A stretch of 64,000 bases of DNA, from the NCBI RefSeq assembly GCF_023716565.1, contig NZ_CP071848.1, positions 2,480,001 to 2,544,000 of the forward strand. The letters are read 5' to 3'. A program made the position numbers and the translations under genes. This stretch comes from Vibrio sp. SCSIO 43136 (GTDB taxonomy: Bacteria > Pseudomonadota > Gammaproteobacteria > Enterobacterales > Vibrionaceae). Below the pieces are notes generated by a model. That model searched no databases. It saw only the letters and a list, made by a program, of their open reading frames with translations, and was not told the DNA's origin. This document shows, one piece after another, positions 44,677 to 56,400 of the stretch (positions within the stretch are counted from its first letter, which is position 1; each line of letters starts with the position of its first letter).

Positions 44677-47600
44677 TTAAGGACTAGGTTGCACTTCCTG
44701 CGGCTTAGCTTCAACTTTGGGTTCTCGACCAAGCATCAGCAAGCAAGGTGTTAGTACCAAGGTCAAAACGGTTGCAAACGCTAACCCTCCTGCCACGGCA
44801 GTTGCCAATTGAGACCACCACTGTGTACTCGGAGCACCAAACTCAATCTTTTGGTTAATTAAGTCGACGTTCATCTCCAGTACCATCGGCAACAAGCCGA
44901 GTATCGTCGTTACCGTAGTTAACATTACCGGGCGCAAACGCTGCACCCCAGTGCGCAAAATTGCTTCTTGCTTTTCAAGCCCTCGCTTACGCAACTGGTT
45001 ATAGGTATCAATCAACACGATGTTGTTGTTCACCACGATACCTGCCAAAGCGATTACCCCGATGCCCGACATGATGATGCCAAACGGTCTTTGGAAGATA
45101 AGCAAACCGGCAAATACACCCACGGTGGAAAACAGCACCGCACTCAAGATCAAGAAAGCTTGGTAGAAGCTGTTGAACTGAGTTATCAATATCAGCGCCA
45201 TTGCCGCAAGGGCAACTAAGAAGGCGTTCTGCAAGAAAGCAGATGAGTTTTCTTGCTCCTCATTTTGACCACGGATTTTGTACTCAATACCCGTAGGCAA
45301 GTCGAGCTCTGCCAACGCCTCCGCAATTTTTGGCAATTCTAGTGCAAGGTTATATCCTTCCGCCATATCAGCCTTAATACTTAGTACTCGATGACCATCC
45401 ACACGGTGAATCGTGTCCTGCTTTTGGTCTGGCGTGATGCTCGCAAAGTTAGTAATTGGCACTAGCCCCGCTGGCGTTTTGATTCGTAACTGGTCAAAAC
45501 GGCCTATGTCACGCTTATCTTCTGGGAAGCGCACCAAGATATCGACCTCTTCGTTTGAATCATCCGGTAAGTAATCACCAATTTTCAGACCATTGGTCAC
45601 AAACTGAACCGTATTACCCACTAAGGTCGCATCAGCAGCAAAGCGTGATGCATCATCACGACGGATATCTATTTGCCAATCAATACCTGCTTTGCTCGAG
45701 TCATCACTAATGTTAGTAAAGGCTGGGTTGTTATCTGCCCAGTGTCGAACAATCTTTGCAGCATCGTCGAGATGAGTCGGTATGCGGGCCGACAGCTCAA
45801 TCACTAAGTCATTCTCTACCGGAGGACCAGCTGCAGGGAATTTGTACTCAATTTCCACACCTGCAAAGGTGTCCGTCACCTCACGAAGCTCTTCGATGAT
45901 GGTTTTGACTTTACGGCGGTACTGCCAATCCACAGGCGTGATGGTAATCACCCCTATTTCATCGTCACCACCAGTTTTGGTATAAACACTCTCAAACTCA
46001 TCATGACCGAGCATCACTTCTTCTATCTCACGCATCAGCTTATCTTTCTCTTGAATAGAAAGATCACCATACGAACGTACTTTGACGTTAAAGCGAGGCG
46101 GATCAACATCTGGGAAGAACTCGGCCCCGAGGCCTGCCTTGCCATAACTAAAGCCAACTGCGACCGCCAGTAAGATAGCACTAAAAAGGATCTTAAGTGG
46201 ATGTCTTACCGCAATGGCTAAGGTGTGATAGTAGAGCTTAGTGATGCCCGTCGCTTTAGAAAAATCACCATTATGCAGCGCAATCATCTTCTCTTGGTTT
46301 GCAGCAGAGACATGTTGCGGACGGCCAATGAGTCCCCCTAATACAGGCACAAATAACAACGCCATTACCAATGAAGCTGTCAGCGTTGCTATCAGCGTTA
46401 ATGGCAAATACTTCATAAACTCGCCAGTCACATCAGGCCAGAACAATAGCGGTGCAAATGCGGCTAATGTTGTCGCTGTCGATGCAGTTATTGGCCAAGC
46501 CATGCGCTTCGCTGCGTCTCGATAAGCTTCTTTTCTTGGGGTGCCTTCTTGCATTCGCCTATCAGCAAACTCGGTAACTACAATCGCCCCGTCCACCAGC
46601 ATGCCGACTGCCATGATTAATGCAAACAGCACAACGATATTGATGGTCAAGCCAAACACTGCTAGTGCCAATAGGCCCGTTAGGAAAGAGCCGGGAATGG
46701 ATACGCCAACCAAGAAGGCCGTTCTCGCACCAAGGATAGCGATAATAACAATCACCACCAAAATGATTGCAGACAAGATGTTGTTCTGCAGATCATTAAG
46801 CATCATTTTAACGTCTTTAGATTGATCCCAAGTGTATTTGATCAATAAGTTGTTCGGCCAATCTTCACGTGCTTGCGCCGCTTCCAATACGGCTTTTACC
46901 AGCTCAACCGTTTCAATGATGTTTTCACCAGCACGCTTTTTCACATCCAAGACAATCGCAGATTCCCCATCCAATCGAGCAAAGCTCTCAGGGTCTCTAA
47001 ATGCACGGCGTACGGTTGCGATATCACCAAAGGTAATCACTTGTTTGCCATCTACTTTCACTGGCAGTTCTAACACATCTTTCAATGAGTCAAACACCGA
47101 TGGCACTTTGACTGAAAAACGCCCATATCCGGTATCAACAAAGCCAGCAGCAACCACCTTGTTGTTAAGCGCAATCAGATTATAAATATCGCCTTGATCT
47201 AAGCCGTAACTTTCCATCAGCAGTGGATCGACGATGATCTCAACCACGTCTTCACGATCACCTGCAATATCCACTTCGAGCACTTGTCGATAGCTCTCTA
47301 ACTTATCGCGGATCTGGCGAGAAATTTGCACAATCGTACGCTCAGGCACAGTACCGTACAGGACCACCGATAACACAGGCTCTTCAGATGCCAAGGTCAC
47401 TTCATTTACTGTTGGCTCATCGCTATCTTCTGGAAGCTTAGGTTTGGCAAGATCTACAGCCTCTCGTACATCGGCCATCGCCTTATCCAGATCCACCCCG
47501 ACGTTAAACTCCAGCATTACAGAAGCGTGACCTTCGGAGGCCGTGCCTATCATCTCTTTCACCCCTTCAATTGAGCGTAGTTCTTGCTCAATAGGACGAA

Positions 47601-47793
47601 CGAGCAAGCGCTCCGCATCGGTTGGTGAAATGCCTTGGTGTCCTACCGACACATAAATGATCGGTATTTGAATATCCGGACTGGACTCTTTTGGTATCGA
47701 TAGATAAGTACCGACACCAGCAATCAAGATCATCACCAATAAGGTGATCATCGTTCGCGCTCTAGACAGCGCTGCGTCTATGACTCCAAACAT
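44677..47793 (-). CDS. RND-family efflux permease
   Basis: This is a 1038-residue inner-membrane proton-driven pump that works with a membrane-fusion protein and an outer-membrane channel. It has the N-terminal helix, two large periplasmic loops and the TM4 region FALIMAVGMLVDGAIVVTEFADRR, with a single Asp (VDGAI) where AcrB-like drug pumps have VDDAI. The gene follows the fusion-protein gene by 9 bp. Vibrios have several such Vex/Vme pumps; the substrate and exact paralogue were not assigned. No outer-membrane factor is encoded nearby, so TolC is the likely partner. Confidence 0.93.
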   Translation of the reverse strand: MFGVIDAALSRARTMITLLVMILIAGVGTYLSIPKESSPDIQIPIIYVSVGHQGISPTDAERLLVRPIEQELRSIEGVKEMIGTASEGHASVMLEFNVGVDLDKAMADVREAVDLAKPKLPEDSDEPTVNEVTLASEEPVLSVVLYGTVPERTIVQISRQIRDKLESYRQVLEVDIAGDREDVVEIIVDPLLMESYGLDQGDIYNLIALNNKVVAAGFVDTGYGRFSVKVPSVFDSLKDVLELPVKVDGKQVITFGDIATVRRAFRDPESFARLDGESAIVLDVKKRAGENIIETVELVKAVLEAAQAREDWPNNLLIKYTWDQSKDVKMMLNDLQNNILSAIILVVIVIIAILGARTAFLVGVSIPGSFLTGLLALAVFGLTINIVVLFALIMAVGMLVDGAIVVTEFADRRMQEGTPRKEAYRDAAKRMAWPITASTATTLAAFAPLLFWPDVTGEFMKYLPLTLIATLTASLVMALLFVPVLGGLIGRPQHVSAANQEKMIALHNGDFSKATGITKLYYHTLAIAVRHPLKILFSAILLAVAVGFSYGKAGLGAEFFPDVDPPRFNVKVRSYGDLSIQEKDKLMREIEEVMLGHDEFESVYTKTGGDDEIGVITITPVDWQYRRKVKTIIEELREVTDTFAGVEIEYKFPAAGPPVENDLVIELSARIPTHLDDAAKIVRHWADNNPAFTNISDDSSKAGIDWQIDIRRDDASRFAADATLVGNTVQFVTNGLKIGDYLPDDSNEEVDILVRFPEDKRDIGRFDQLRIKTPAGLVPITNFASITPDQKQDTIHRVDGHRVLSIKADMAEGYNLALELPKIAEALAELDLPTGIEYKIRGQNEEQENSSAFLQNAFLVALAAMALILITQFNSFYQAFLILSAVLFSTVGVFAGLLIFQRPFGIIMSGIGVIALAGIVVNNNIVLIDTYNQLRKRGLEKQEAILRTGVQRLRPVMLTTVTTILGLLPMVLEMNVDLINQKIEFGAPSTQWWSQLATAVAGGLAFATVLTLVLTPCLLMLGREPKVEAKPQEVQPSP

Positions 47794-47802
47794 GCTGCTC
47801 TC

Positions 47803-48885
47803 CTAGGGCTTTTGCACAGCGATGACAGGGTCGCCATCTCGGACAAAACCTTGCCCGACCGTGATGATGTTGACCGAATCGCCAAGGCCGGTCAGCCAGA
47901 CACCGTCTTGCTCCGCTTTAACCAACTGAATCGGCACGAACTTAACCGTCTCTTCGACTAAGGTTTTTACCCCTAAGTTGCCGCTCTCATCCAAGGCCAA
48001 CATCGCCGGAGTAACCTTGACCGCCATTTGCTCACCCAGCGTCAATGTCACTTCAGCACTGATACCTGCCGATATCTTCTGGCCCTGATTAGGAATTTGA
48101 ATCTCGATTTCAAATGTGTTGGTTGCTGGAGAAGAAACGCGAGAAACGTAGCTAAGCTTACCTTGCATCTCAACATCCGTTACCAATCGAACATCGGCGG
48201 ATTGGCCCAGTTGAAGTTGACCAATATGCTGCTCACTCACATCGGCTTCAATAAGAAGCACGGAAAGATCAAGCAAACTAGCCACAGGGTCTCCGATTCC
48301 AACAAAGTCCCCTTCTTCCACCATTAAATCATCAATATAGCCATCAAATGGCGCTTTGATTAAGGTATTTCGCAATGCCAACTTTACATTTTCTAACGAA
48401 GCTTTGGCATCGGTAAGAGCCGCTTGGGCGGTACTAAACGCCACTTCCCCTTGTAGGCCGCGATTTTTCAACGATTGCGCTGCTTTAAATTCTTTCTCTT
48501 TTACTGCCAGCATCGCTTTGGCTTTTTCCAATTGGATGTTTAAATCCCCTTTGTCGATTTGTGCGATCGGCTGACCTGCGGTCACCGCATCACCTTTATC
48601 CACTCTCAGGGCGATAATTTTTCCGGCAATTTCCGCACCGAGCTTAGCTTCACGTTTAGGTGCAGTGCGTCCATAAAGATCGATATTGCGAGCCGTAGGA
48701 GACGCATTGAAGGTTTCGTAAGCGACTTTAGCCAATGGCACTTGCTGCTCTTGCTTGTTTGCTTGCGGGTTTTCTTCGGCATGCAACATCCCCATTCCGA
48801 GCCAAACCGACAGGGCAATCAAACAGATAAGCGAAAGTATCCAAGGTCGTTGAGAAAAAAAGCCACTAACACGAGAGATAGGCAT
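47803..48885 (-). CDS. RND efflux periplasmic adaptor (membrane-fusion protein)
   Basis: This is a 360-residue HlyD/AcrA-type adaptor bridging the RND pump to the outer membrane. It has an N-terminal membrane segment (WILSLICLIALSVWLGMGM), a barrel-sandwich part (GAEIAGKIIALRVDKGDAV), an alpha-helical hairpin and a beta-barrel domain (VTLTLGEQMAVKV). I chose the ATG at 48883-48885 with AAGGA upstream; a longer frame would add 33 residues without family match. It is the first gene of a two-gene operon. Confidence 0.92.
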   Translation of the reverse strand: MPISRVSGFFSQRPWILSLICLIALSVWLGMGMLHAEENPQANKQEQQVPLAKVAYETFNASPTARNIDLYGRTAPKREAKLGAEIAGKIIALRVDKGDAVTAGQPIAQIDKGDLNIQLEKAKAMLAVKEKEFKAAQSLKNRGLQGEVAFSTAQAALTDAKASLENVKLALRNTLIKAPFDGYIDDLMVEEGDFVGIGDPVASLLDLSVLLIEADVSEQHIGQLQLGQSADVRLVTDVEMQGKLSYVSRVSSPATNTFEIEIQIPNQGQKISAGISAEVTLTLGEQMAVKVTPAMLALDESGNLGVKTLVEETVKFVPIQLVKAEQDGVWLTGLGDSVNIITVGQGFVRDGDPVIAVQKP

Positions 48886-49038
48886 AACTGAATCCTTGTA
48901 AATGTTTTCTTTGCGACATCCAACTGCAAAGCATTCTTTTTTTGTGTAGAGAGAAAAGTGAGTGTAACTGTTTAATACGAGCAATAACTGTTCAAAGTTG
49001 CTACAAACGCAAAAAATTTGATAGGAATCTTATTTTAA

Positions 49039-49063
49039 TAAAAAGCCCGCAATTTTGCGGGCT
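49039..49063 (-). terminator. erpA terminator
   Basis: The stem AGCCCGC/GCGGGCT with a 6-nt loop is followed on the minus strand by T5, 16 bp beyond the erpA stop. Confidence 0.93.
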
Positions 49064-49079
49064 CATTCAATAGTTTAGA

Positions 49080-49421
49080 TTAGACGCTAAACGAGGCGCC
49101 ACAGCCACAGGTAGTGGTTGCGTTCGGGTTGTCGACAAAGAAACGAGAGCCTTCTAGCCCCTCGGTATAATCCACTTGACCGCCAACTAGATATTGCAGA
49201 CTCATTGGGTCAACCACCAAGGTCACGCCTTGATTTTCAATAATCATGTCACCGTCATTCACTGACTCATCAAACGTGAAGCCGTATTGGAAACCACTAC
49301 AGCCTCCACCCGTGATGTAGACGCGTAACTTAAGCTCTGGATTTTCTTCTTCAGCAATCAACACTTTAACTCGTGATGCCGCCGCATCAGAGAAGGATAG
49401 CGGAACTTGTACTTCGCTCAC
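49080..49421 (-). CDS. erpA: Iron-sulfur cluster insertion protein ErpA
   Basis: ErpA is an A-type carrier that delivers Fe-S clusters, for example to IspG and IspH. The 113-residue protein has the three conserved cysteines: one in [11 protein letters not shown] and two in [11 protein letters not shown]. It starts at a GTG (49419-49421) with AGAGG upstream. It is divergent from hemL, as in E. coli. Confidence 0.96.
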   Translation of the reverse strand: MSEVQVPLSFSDAAASRVKVLIAEEENPELKLRVYITGGGCSGFQYGFTFDESVNDGDMIIENQGVTLVVDPMSLQYLVGGQVDYTEGLEGSRFFVDNPNATTTCGCGASFSV

Positions 49422-49646
49422 AAAGACCTCTCACAGTATGGTGCTAAACCTTTCAATAGTTCAGCTAATAGTAATCCGTCGATTATCCAATACCCGACTA
49501 ATTCGTTCAAGTATTAATCGTCACTTGATTCACTCAATGAAAATGGGCAAACAGCACAAAAGCTAGGATCGCCCCAGATATCTATTAGAAACCACGAAAC
49601 TTTGGGTTTACAATGCACGCGGATAAAAATTAATGAGGAACAATCC

Positions 49647-50939
49647 ATGAGCAAGTCAGCTGATCTGTATCAAAAAGCTCAACAAACCATTCCAGGTGGC
49701 GTGAACTCACCAGTACGTGCATTCAACGGTGTCGGTGGCACACCACTATTTCTAGAACGTGCCGATGGGCCACTGGTTTTTGACGCAGATGGTAAAGCTT
49801 ACATTGATTACGTAGGCTCTTGGGGCCCAATGATCCTAGGCCACAACCACGTTGCAATTCGCGATGCTGTCATCGATGCAGCGCAGCGCGGGCTGAGCTT
49901 TGGTGCGCCAACAGAAATGGAAATCACCATGGCTGAGTTGGTTTCTGAGCTAGTTCCATCCATGGAGCAAGTACGCATGGTAAGTTCAGGTACAGAAGCG
50001 ACCATGAGTGCAATCCGCCTTGCACGTGGCTTCACAGGCCGTGACAAAATCATGAAATTTGAAGGCTGTTACCACGGCCACGCAGACAGCTTACTTGTAA
50101 AAGCTGGCTCTGGCGCTCTTACCCTTGGTCAGCCAAGCTCCCCAGGCGTACCAGAAGACTTTGCCAAGCACACGCTCACCGCAACATTTAACAACCTAGA
50201 TTCTGTGCGTGAAATGTTTGCAGCTAACCCAGAACAAATCGCTTGTATCATCGTTGAACCTGTTGCAGGCAACATGAACTGTATTCCCCCTGTGGAAGGC
50301 TTCCTAGAAGGTCTGAGAGATATCTGTGACGAAAACGGTGCCCTACTGATTTTTGATGAAGTGATGACGGGTTTCCGTGTCGCTCTAGGTGGCGCACAAG
50401 CACACTACAACATCAAACCAGACCTAACCACACTAGGTAAAGTTATCGGTGGCGGTATGCCTGTTGGTGCTTTTGGCGGTCGCAAAGAAGTGATGCAATA
50501 CATTGCACCTACTGGCCCAGTTTACCAAGCAGGTACACTATCAGGTAACCCTGTTGCAATGGCGGCAGGTTACGCTGCGCTAAATCTTCTTAAAGAAGAA
50601 GGCAACGAGAAACGTCTAGCGAGCAAGACCAAGCAGCTAGCTGATGGCTTCAAACAACTGGCAGACAAACACGGTATCCCACTAGTGGTGAACCAAGTGG
50701 GCGGCATGTTCGGCTTCTTCTTTACCGACAAAGAGAGCATCAGCTGTTACCAAGAAGTGACTGAGTGTGACATCGAGCGTTTCAAAACCTTCTTCCACTT
50801 AATGCTTAAACACGGTGTTTACCTAGCACCTTCAGCATTTGAAGCAAGCTTTACTTCTCTTGCTCACAGCAGCAAAGAAATCGAAGCAACGCTAGAGGCC
50901 GCGGATCACTGTTTCGCTCTTCTAGCGCAACAGGCTTAA
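49647..50939 (+). CDS. hemL: Glutamate-1-semialdehyde 2,1-aminomutase
   Basis: HemL makes 5-aminolevulinate from glutamate-1-semialdehyde for tetrapyrrole synthesis, using pyridoxal phosphate. The 430-residue protein has the PLP lysine in [18 protein letters not shown] and [11 protein letters not shown] chose the ATG at 49647 ([18 protein letters not shown]) with GAGGAA upstream; the 15 extra upstream codons are not conserved. Confidence 0.97.
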   Translation: MSKSADLYQKAQQTIPGGVNSPVRAFNGVGGTPLFLERADGPLVFDADGKAYIDYVGSWGPMILGHNHVAIRDAVIDAAQRGLSFGAPTEMEITMAELVSELVPSMEQVRMVSSGTEATMSAIRLARGFTGRDKIMKFEGCYHGHADSLLVKAGSGALTLGQPSSPGVPEDFAKHTLTATFNNLDSVREMFAANPEQIACIIVEPVAGNMNCIPPVEGFLEGLRDICDENGALLIFDEVMTGFRVALGGAQAHYNIKPDLTTLGKVIGGGMPVGAFGGRKEVMQYIAPTGPVYQAGTLSGNPVAMAAGYAALNLLKEEGNEKRLASKTKQLADGFKQLADKHGIPLVVNQVGGMFGFFFTDKESISCYQEVTECDIERFKTFFHLMLKHGVYLAPSAFEASFTSLAHSSKEIEATLEAADHCFALLAQQA

Positions 50940-50956
50940 ACCTCACCGCTAACGTT

Positions 50957-50989
50957 AAAAAGCTGGCAATCTCGTTGTCAGCTTTTTTT
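50957..50989 (+). terminator. hemL terminator
   Basis: The stem AAAAAGCTG/CAGCTTTTT with an inner CAA/TTG pair is followed by a T-run. Confidence 0.92.
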
Positions 50990-51116
50990 ATGCCCATTTA
51001 CCTCCAATAAGGTTAAACCCCTCTAATATCGGTGGTTTATAAACAATTTAGATTTGATAAGTTGCCACTTTGTCGCCATCATTGGGTAAGAAACTTAGCC
51101 ATACAGGACTTTGATT

Positions 51117-52202
51117 GTGCCAAATAAACTAAAGATGACATCAAGCCATTGGGTGCTTGTAGCAGCACTGCTTGCTGCGGCATGGGCATGTTATTTGTTA
51201 GTCGCACCTTATATTAACTCGATTGTTCTTGCGTTTATCATCTCACTGCTAATGTTCCCAGTGCACGAGTGGATAGAAAAGAAACTGCCTAAATACCCCA
51301 ACTCCTCTGCGGTGATCTCTTGTCTGTTTCTGACGGTGATTATCGTTTTGCCTTTGCTGGCGGTGTTTGGCGCTATTGTGCAGCAAGCGGCGGTAGTCTC
51401 ACAAAATGTCTATACTTGGGGCACCAATGGCGGCATGCAAGAAGCGCTCAATCACCCATATGTGACCACGCTGTTTGACTTCATTAATGAGTACTTGCCA
51501 TTTGATGCTATTGAACCTCAGCAAATTGCTCAAAAGATCGCTGAGTTCCTATCCCAGTTTGGCACCCAGCTGGTGGCTATCAGCGCTAAGATTTTGGGTG
51601 ATGCTACCAACTTCTTAATGGACTTCTTCTTGATGCTGTTTGTGTTGTTTTTCTTGCTGAGAGACCACGACAAAATCATTACCTCAATACGTCACATCAT
51701 TCCGCTGTCTCGAAGCCAAGAAGATCGCTTGCTGGAAGAGATTGAACAAGTATCAAAATCTGCGGTATTAGGTTCCTTTTTGACGGCGATAGCGCAAGGC
51801 GTTGCGGGTGGCTTTGGCATGTGGCTGGCAGGTTTCCCTGGCCTATTTTGGGGCACTATGATGGGCTTTGCTTCCTTTATCCCCGTCGTAGGTACGGCAC
51901 TTATCTGGGTTCCAGCCACTTTCTATCTATTTGTAAGTGGCGATACCAACTGGGGCATCTTCTTGCTGATCTGGAGTGTTGCAATTGTTGGCTCTATCGA
52001 CAACGTGCTTCGCCCACTGTTGATGCAGGGCAGCGCAGGCATGAATACCCTAATGATCTTCTTCTCGCTACTAGGTGGTATCCAACTCTTTGGTCTGGTT
52101 GGACTTATCTATGGTCCACTGATCTTTGCCATCACTATCGTATTGTTCAACTTGTACGAAGAAGAATTTCAAACCTTCCTCAGCAAACAAGACAATAATT
52201 AA
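51117..52202 (+). CDS. AI-2E-family transporter (PerM/YdiK-like)
   Basis: This is a 361-residue polytopic inner-membrane protein of the AI-2E exporter family, whose members include the autoinducer-2 exporter TqsA, PerM and Na+/H+ antiporters. About eight hydrophobic segments are seen, with the conserved GFASFIPVVGTALIWVPAT segment near the C-terminal third. I chose the GTG at 51117 because AGGA lies 8 bp upstream; an in-frame TTG at 51111 is also possible. The family name does not prove AI-2 transport here. It lies between hemL and rsmC. Confidence 0.85.
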   Translation: MPNKLKMTSSHWVLVAALLAAAWACYLLVAPYINSIVLAFIISLLMFPVHEWIEKKLPKYPNSSAVISCLFLTVIIVLPLLAVFGAIVQQAAVVSQNVYTWGTNGGMQEALNHPYVTTLFDFINEYLPFDAIEPQQIAQKIAEFLSQFGTQLVAISAKILGDATNFLMDFFLMLFVLFFLLRDHDKIITSIRHIIPLSRSQEDRLLEEIEQVSKSAVLGSFLTAIAQGVAGGFGMWLAGFPGLFWGTMMGFASFIPVVGTALIWVPATFYLFVSGDTNWGIFLLIWSVAIVGSIDNVLRPLLMQGSAGMNTLMIFFSLLGGIQLFGLVGLIYGPLIFAITIVLFNLYEEEFQTFLSKQDNN

Positions 52203-52265
52203 GTCTCTTCATCCTCTGGGCAGATTGTGCGACAATCTGCCCAAATTTTTATCTAAGTAATCCCT

Positions 52266-53288
52266 ATGTCCAACTACACAGCTCCTAGCCAAATTGCCCA
52301 ACGCCAACTCGAATACTTTGCCGATAAGAAGGTACTAGTAGCGGGTGAAGTTGAAGATCTTTTTGCCGTAGAGCTTGCCAAACACTGCCAATCGGTTGCC
52401 GTTTTCACCACCAACTATGGCCTCTACCGTCAATTTGAAGCCTATACGGATATTCAAAGATACTTTGGCGCTCAGTTAGAGGCGCAAGTGGACTGCGACA
52501 TGCTGCTACTCTACTGGCCAAAAGCCAAAGCAGAAGCGCAATATTTACTCGCCATGTTAATGGACAAACTGGGCGTGGAGTGTGAAATTGTGGTGGTTGG
52601 CGAGAATCGCTCTGGGGTAAAAAGCATTGAGAAGATGTTTGCCCCGTATGGCCAGATCAAAAAATACGACTCTGCACGTCGCTGTTCTTTTTACTGGGGT
52701 CAGTGCTTAGAAAAAGCTGCACCATTTAACTTAGACGACTGGTACAAAGAGTATACACTGGCAGTAAACGAGCAAAATTTGATCATTAGAAGCTTACCAG
52801 GTGTGTTTAGCCACGGTGAGTTTGACCTTGGTAGCCAATTACTGATTGATAACCTCCCTTCTTTGAATGGTCGAGTATTAGATTTTGGTTGTGGCGCTGG
52901 CGTATTAGGCGCTTACATGGCGACTAAATACCCTCAGATCCAAATTGAGATGTGTGATATCAGCGCACTTGCCGTTGAGTCTTCCAAAGCAACTCTTGAA
53001 GCCAATGGTTTGCAAGGCAAGGTGTTTGCTAGCGACGTCTATTCCGACATTGAACCAGGACTGAATTACTTAATCAGTAACCCACCATTCCATGCCGGAT
53101 TGGATACCAGCTACAGCGCTACTGAAACCTTGCTTGCTGATTCACCTAAATATCTCAAGCGTGACGGTGAACTGGTGATTGTCGCCAACAGCTTTCTTCG
53201 CTATCCGCCGATCATCGAAAGTGCGCTCGGGCAATGTGAAACCACAGCGAAAACTAACAAGTTCGCAATATATCGCGCTAAAAAGTAA
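52266..53288 (+). CDS. rsmC: 16S rRNA (guanine-1207-N2)-methyltransferase
   Basis: RsmC methylates G1207 of 16S rRNA in the 30S subunit. The 340-residue protein has a degenerate N-terminal methyltransferase-like domain and a catalytic C-terminal domain with [16 protein letters not shown] and the N2-guanine catalytic motif SNPPFHAG. The start [18 protein letters not shown] is typical. Confidence 0.95.
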   Translation: MSNYTAPSQIAQRQLEYFADKKVLVAGEVEDLFAVELAKHCQSVAVFTTNYGLYRQFEAYTDIQRYFGAQLEAQVDCDMLLLYWPKAKAEAQYLLAMLMDKLGVECEIVVVGENRSGVKSIEKMFAPYGQIKKYDSARRCSFYWGQCLEKAAPFNLDDWYKEYTLAVNEQNLIIRSLPGVFSHGEFDLGSQLLIDNLPSLNGRVLDFGCGAGVLGAYMATKYPQIQIEMCDISALAVESSKATLEANGLQGKVFASDVYSDIEPGLNYLISNPPFHAGLDTSYSATETLLADSPKYLKRDGELVIVANSFLRYPPIIESALGQCETTAKTNKFAIYRAKK

Positions 53289-53297
53289 GTCAATAAA

Positions 53298-53323
53298 CAA
53301 CCGCCTTCCGAGGCGGTTTTTTG
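53298..53323 (+). terminator. rsmC terminator
   Basis: The stem ACCGCCT/AGGCGGT with a 4-nt loop is followed by T6. Confidence 0.93.
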
Positions 53324-53456
53324 GTCCTATATCGCAGAAAAACTGCGCTAACCACCACGCTTTCCACTGCACTTACTTGATTAAGAAAAAAAACTCCGTA
53401 TAACTGTTCAGATCCCATAATATCCATTGCCTTTGGAAGCTTTTCGCCGATCTGTT

Positions 53457-56400
53457 ATGTTTAAATTCCATCGCAAGCAACGATTTAAAAGACTGCAACA
53501 TACTCTAATGATTGCCTTTTTGGCCTTGAGTATCATTCCACTTACCGTTATTGCTCTGTTCTTTCTTCAGTCTCATAGCCAAGATCTTCAAGAGCAAAGC
53601 ACGTCACATTTGATCTCGGTAAGAGACTCGAAAAAGCAGCAGTTAATCGACTATTACTTTTCGAAAGAGACCGAGCTGATTGGTTTTGTCCGCTCAGAGC
53701 TTGCATACGCCAGCGGTGGCCGTTTTTATGGCTTAGTCAATGCGTTCAAAAACCTTGGTCAAGACATTGAAAAAGCAAGAGATAACGCACAGCAGCGTTA
53801 CATCGTAGGATCTGGAGATCAAGTAAGAACCTCGATCATGCCAGAGTCGAGTGATTATGTCGGCAGCGAGCGTTACCGCCTACTGCATAAACGCTACCAT
53901 AGAGCCTATATTGAACGCTTAAAGCGCTCAGATTTCGATGACATTTTGCTGGTAGATGTGGACGGCAACGTCGCCTATTCAGTCACTAAAGGCACACAGT
54001 TTGGCACCAATCTTCTGACTGGCCCTTATCAAGACTCGGTACTCGGTCAAACCTTTGCTAACATCCAAAACCAAGTTAAGCAACTAGACCTAGACCACGA
54101 TGTACTGCCAACCATAGTGTCTGATTTTGCCTTAGAAGATGACCAAAGTGTTGCTTGGTTTGCGGCGCCTATTGTTCAGCAAGGCTACCTACATAGCTAT
54201 GCAATGATGAGGCTGCCTGCCACACGTTTATTAAACCTATTTAACGACACCCTTAACACCGACATGGTGACCTTGTTGGTAGGACAAGACCTTACCCCTC
54301 GCCTTCTGACTAACTCACAGCAACAAGTGGACGATAGCCTTGCAATCGTCAAAGCTGCGCTAGGTAATTCAGAGCGCGTAGAGTCTTACGTCAATGGCAG
54401 CGACGAACAGGTTCTCGCAGCATACACTAGCATTGAACTGCCAAACATTCAGTGGGCATTGATCACCGAACTGCCAGAGCGAATCGCTTATGCGCGTATC
54501 CACCAGCTTGAAAAACTGTTTGTCGCTGCGATGCTCATCGCCATTATTCTGGTATTTATCTGCTCACACTATCTGTCGAATTTCATTACCTCGCCACTGT
54601 TGAAACTGACTTGGTCGGCTGAGCGAGTCTCGGCAGGTGATCTCGACGAAGACTTGTTCACGACCACACGTAAAGATGAAATTGGGCGGCTCGCCGTCGC
54701 TTTTGCCCGAATGCAGCGCTCCATTCGCGACAAGATCGAGTTGATCAAACAACAGAATCGAGAATTAGAAGCCAACTTAACCATCATTTCGAAGCAAAAC
54801 GATGAGTTGCAGCTGGCAAATAAGCTCAAAGATGAATTTCTAGCCACCACCTCCCATGAGCTGAGAACCCCGCTACATGGTATGATTGGGATCGCTGAAG
54901 CCCTTGTCGCTGGGGCAAATGGTCCGATCCCGGCAACTCAGCGCCATCAACTCGACATTATCATCAACAGTGGTCAACGCTTAGCAACCTTGGTGGATGA
55001 CCTGCTCGATTACCACAAAATGCGTTATGGCAAGCTTGAAATTAATTCAGCAGCAGTCAACCTATCTAGCGCAACACGGCTAGTGCTTGAGCTATCACAG
55101 CACCTGCTTGGTAACAAGTCACTGCGTATCATCAATCAAGTACCCACCGATATGCCACTTGTAAGTGCTGACCCACAGCGCCTTGAGCAAGTGATGTATA
55201 ACCTGATTGGTAACGCCATCAAATACACTTCCGAAGGTAAGGTGGTCATCTCAGCTACCGTCATCGACGATGCGATTCGCATTCAAGTCGTGGATACTGG
55301 ACAAGGGATCCCAGCGCAAGAATTGGAGCTTATTTTTGAGCCACTTATCCAAGCAGGCCAAGATACTAACCGATACCGACAAGGGGCTGGATTGGGATTA
55401 TCCATCAGTCGTCAGTTGGTCGAATTGATGGGCGGTTCACTTTATGTAAGCAGCCAGCCTATGGTAGGTACGACATTCAGCTTCAGCTTGCCATTGGCTA
55501 ACCCTGACCAGATTGAAGCAACCGAGCAGAATGAAGCACACCACCACTTCCAAGCACCTGAAAGTAGTGAGTTGCCTACAACCCCTCAAGAGTTGCCAGA
55601 AAACCCAGATGGTCCCTTGGTCATTGTGGCGGATGATGAACCAGTCAACCTACAAATATTGGAAAGCTTCCTTTGCATTGAAGGCTACCGTGTCAAAACC
55701 GCCAGCGACGGCCCAGAAGTATTAGAGCTGATTGACGAAGAGAAACCCGAACTACTGTTACTCGATGTCATGATGCCAGGCATGAGTGGCTATCAGGTGT
55801 GTGAACAGCTAAGGCAACGTTTTGATCACGCTGAACTTCCGATCATCATGCTGACTGCATTAAGTCAAACCCACGACCGAGTCCGAGGGTTCGATGCTGG
55901 GGCCAACGACTACCTGACCAAACCATTTAACAAGCCAGAATTAGGCTCTCGCATCAAAGCGCACCTTCAAGCCAGCAAGTCTGAATTGCGACGCCAAGAG
56001 AACTCATTGCTGCAAAATGAGCTTAAGCAACGCGCCTTAGTTGAAGCTAATCTGCTTGAAACACAAGGCAGACTCCTTGAGCAGCTAGAGTCTGCCCCAG
56101 AAGCCATTATCTGTTTAGACCATGAACACAGGATTCACTACTCTAATCAGGCCGCCACCCGGCTATTCAAGCGCTCTCGCGAGCAATTAAAACGCAGCTC
56201 AGCTGACGAATTGATTGCTGCGAAATTCCTCTCGATTGAACAGGAACACTACTGTGGACAAATAGAACTGTTTGTCGGAGACAGCCGAATACGTCATAGC
56301 AGCGATATTTTTCAGTTGCCACCAGGCAATGAGATCAAATCACTGTTTATCTTTGATACCGGCTCTGGAGCGAACAGTGAGCGGATTGATAACCTAGAAA

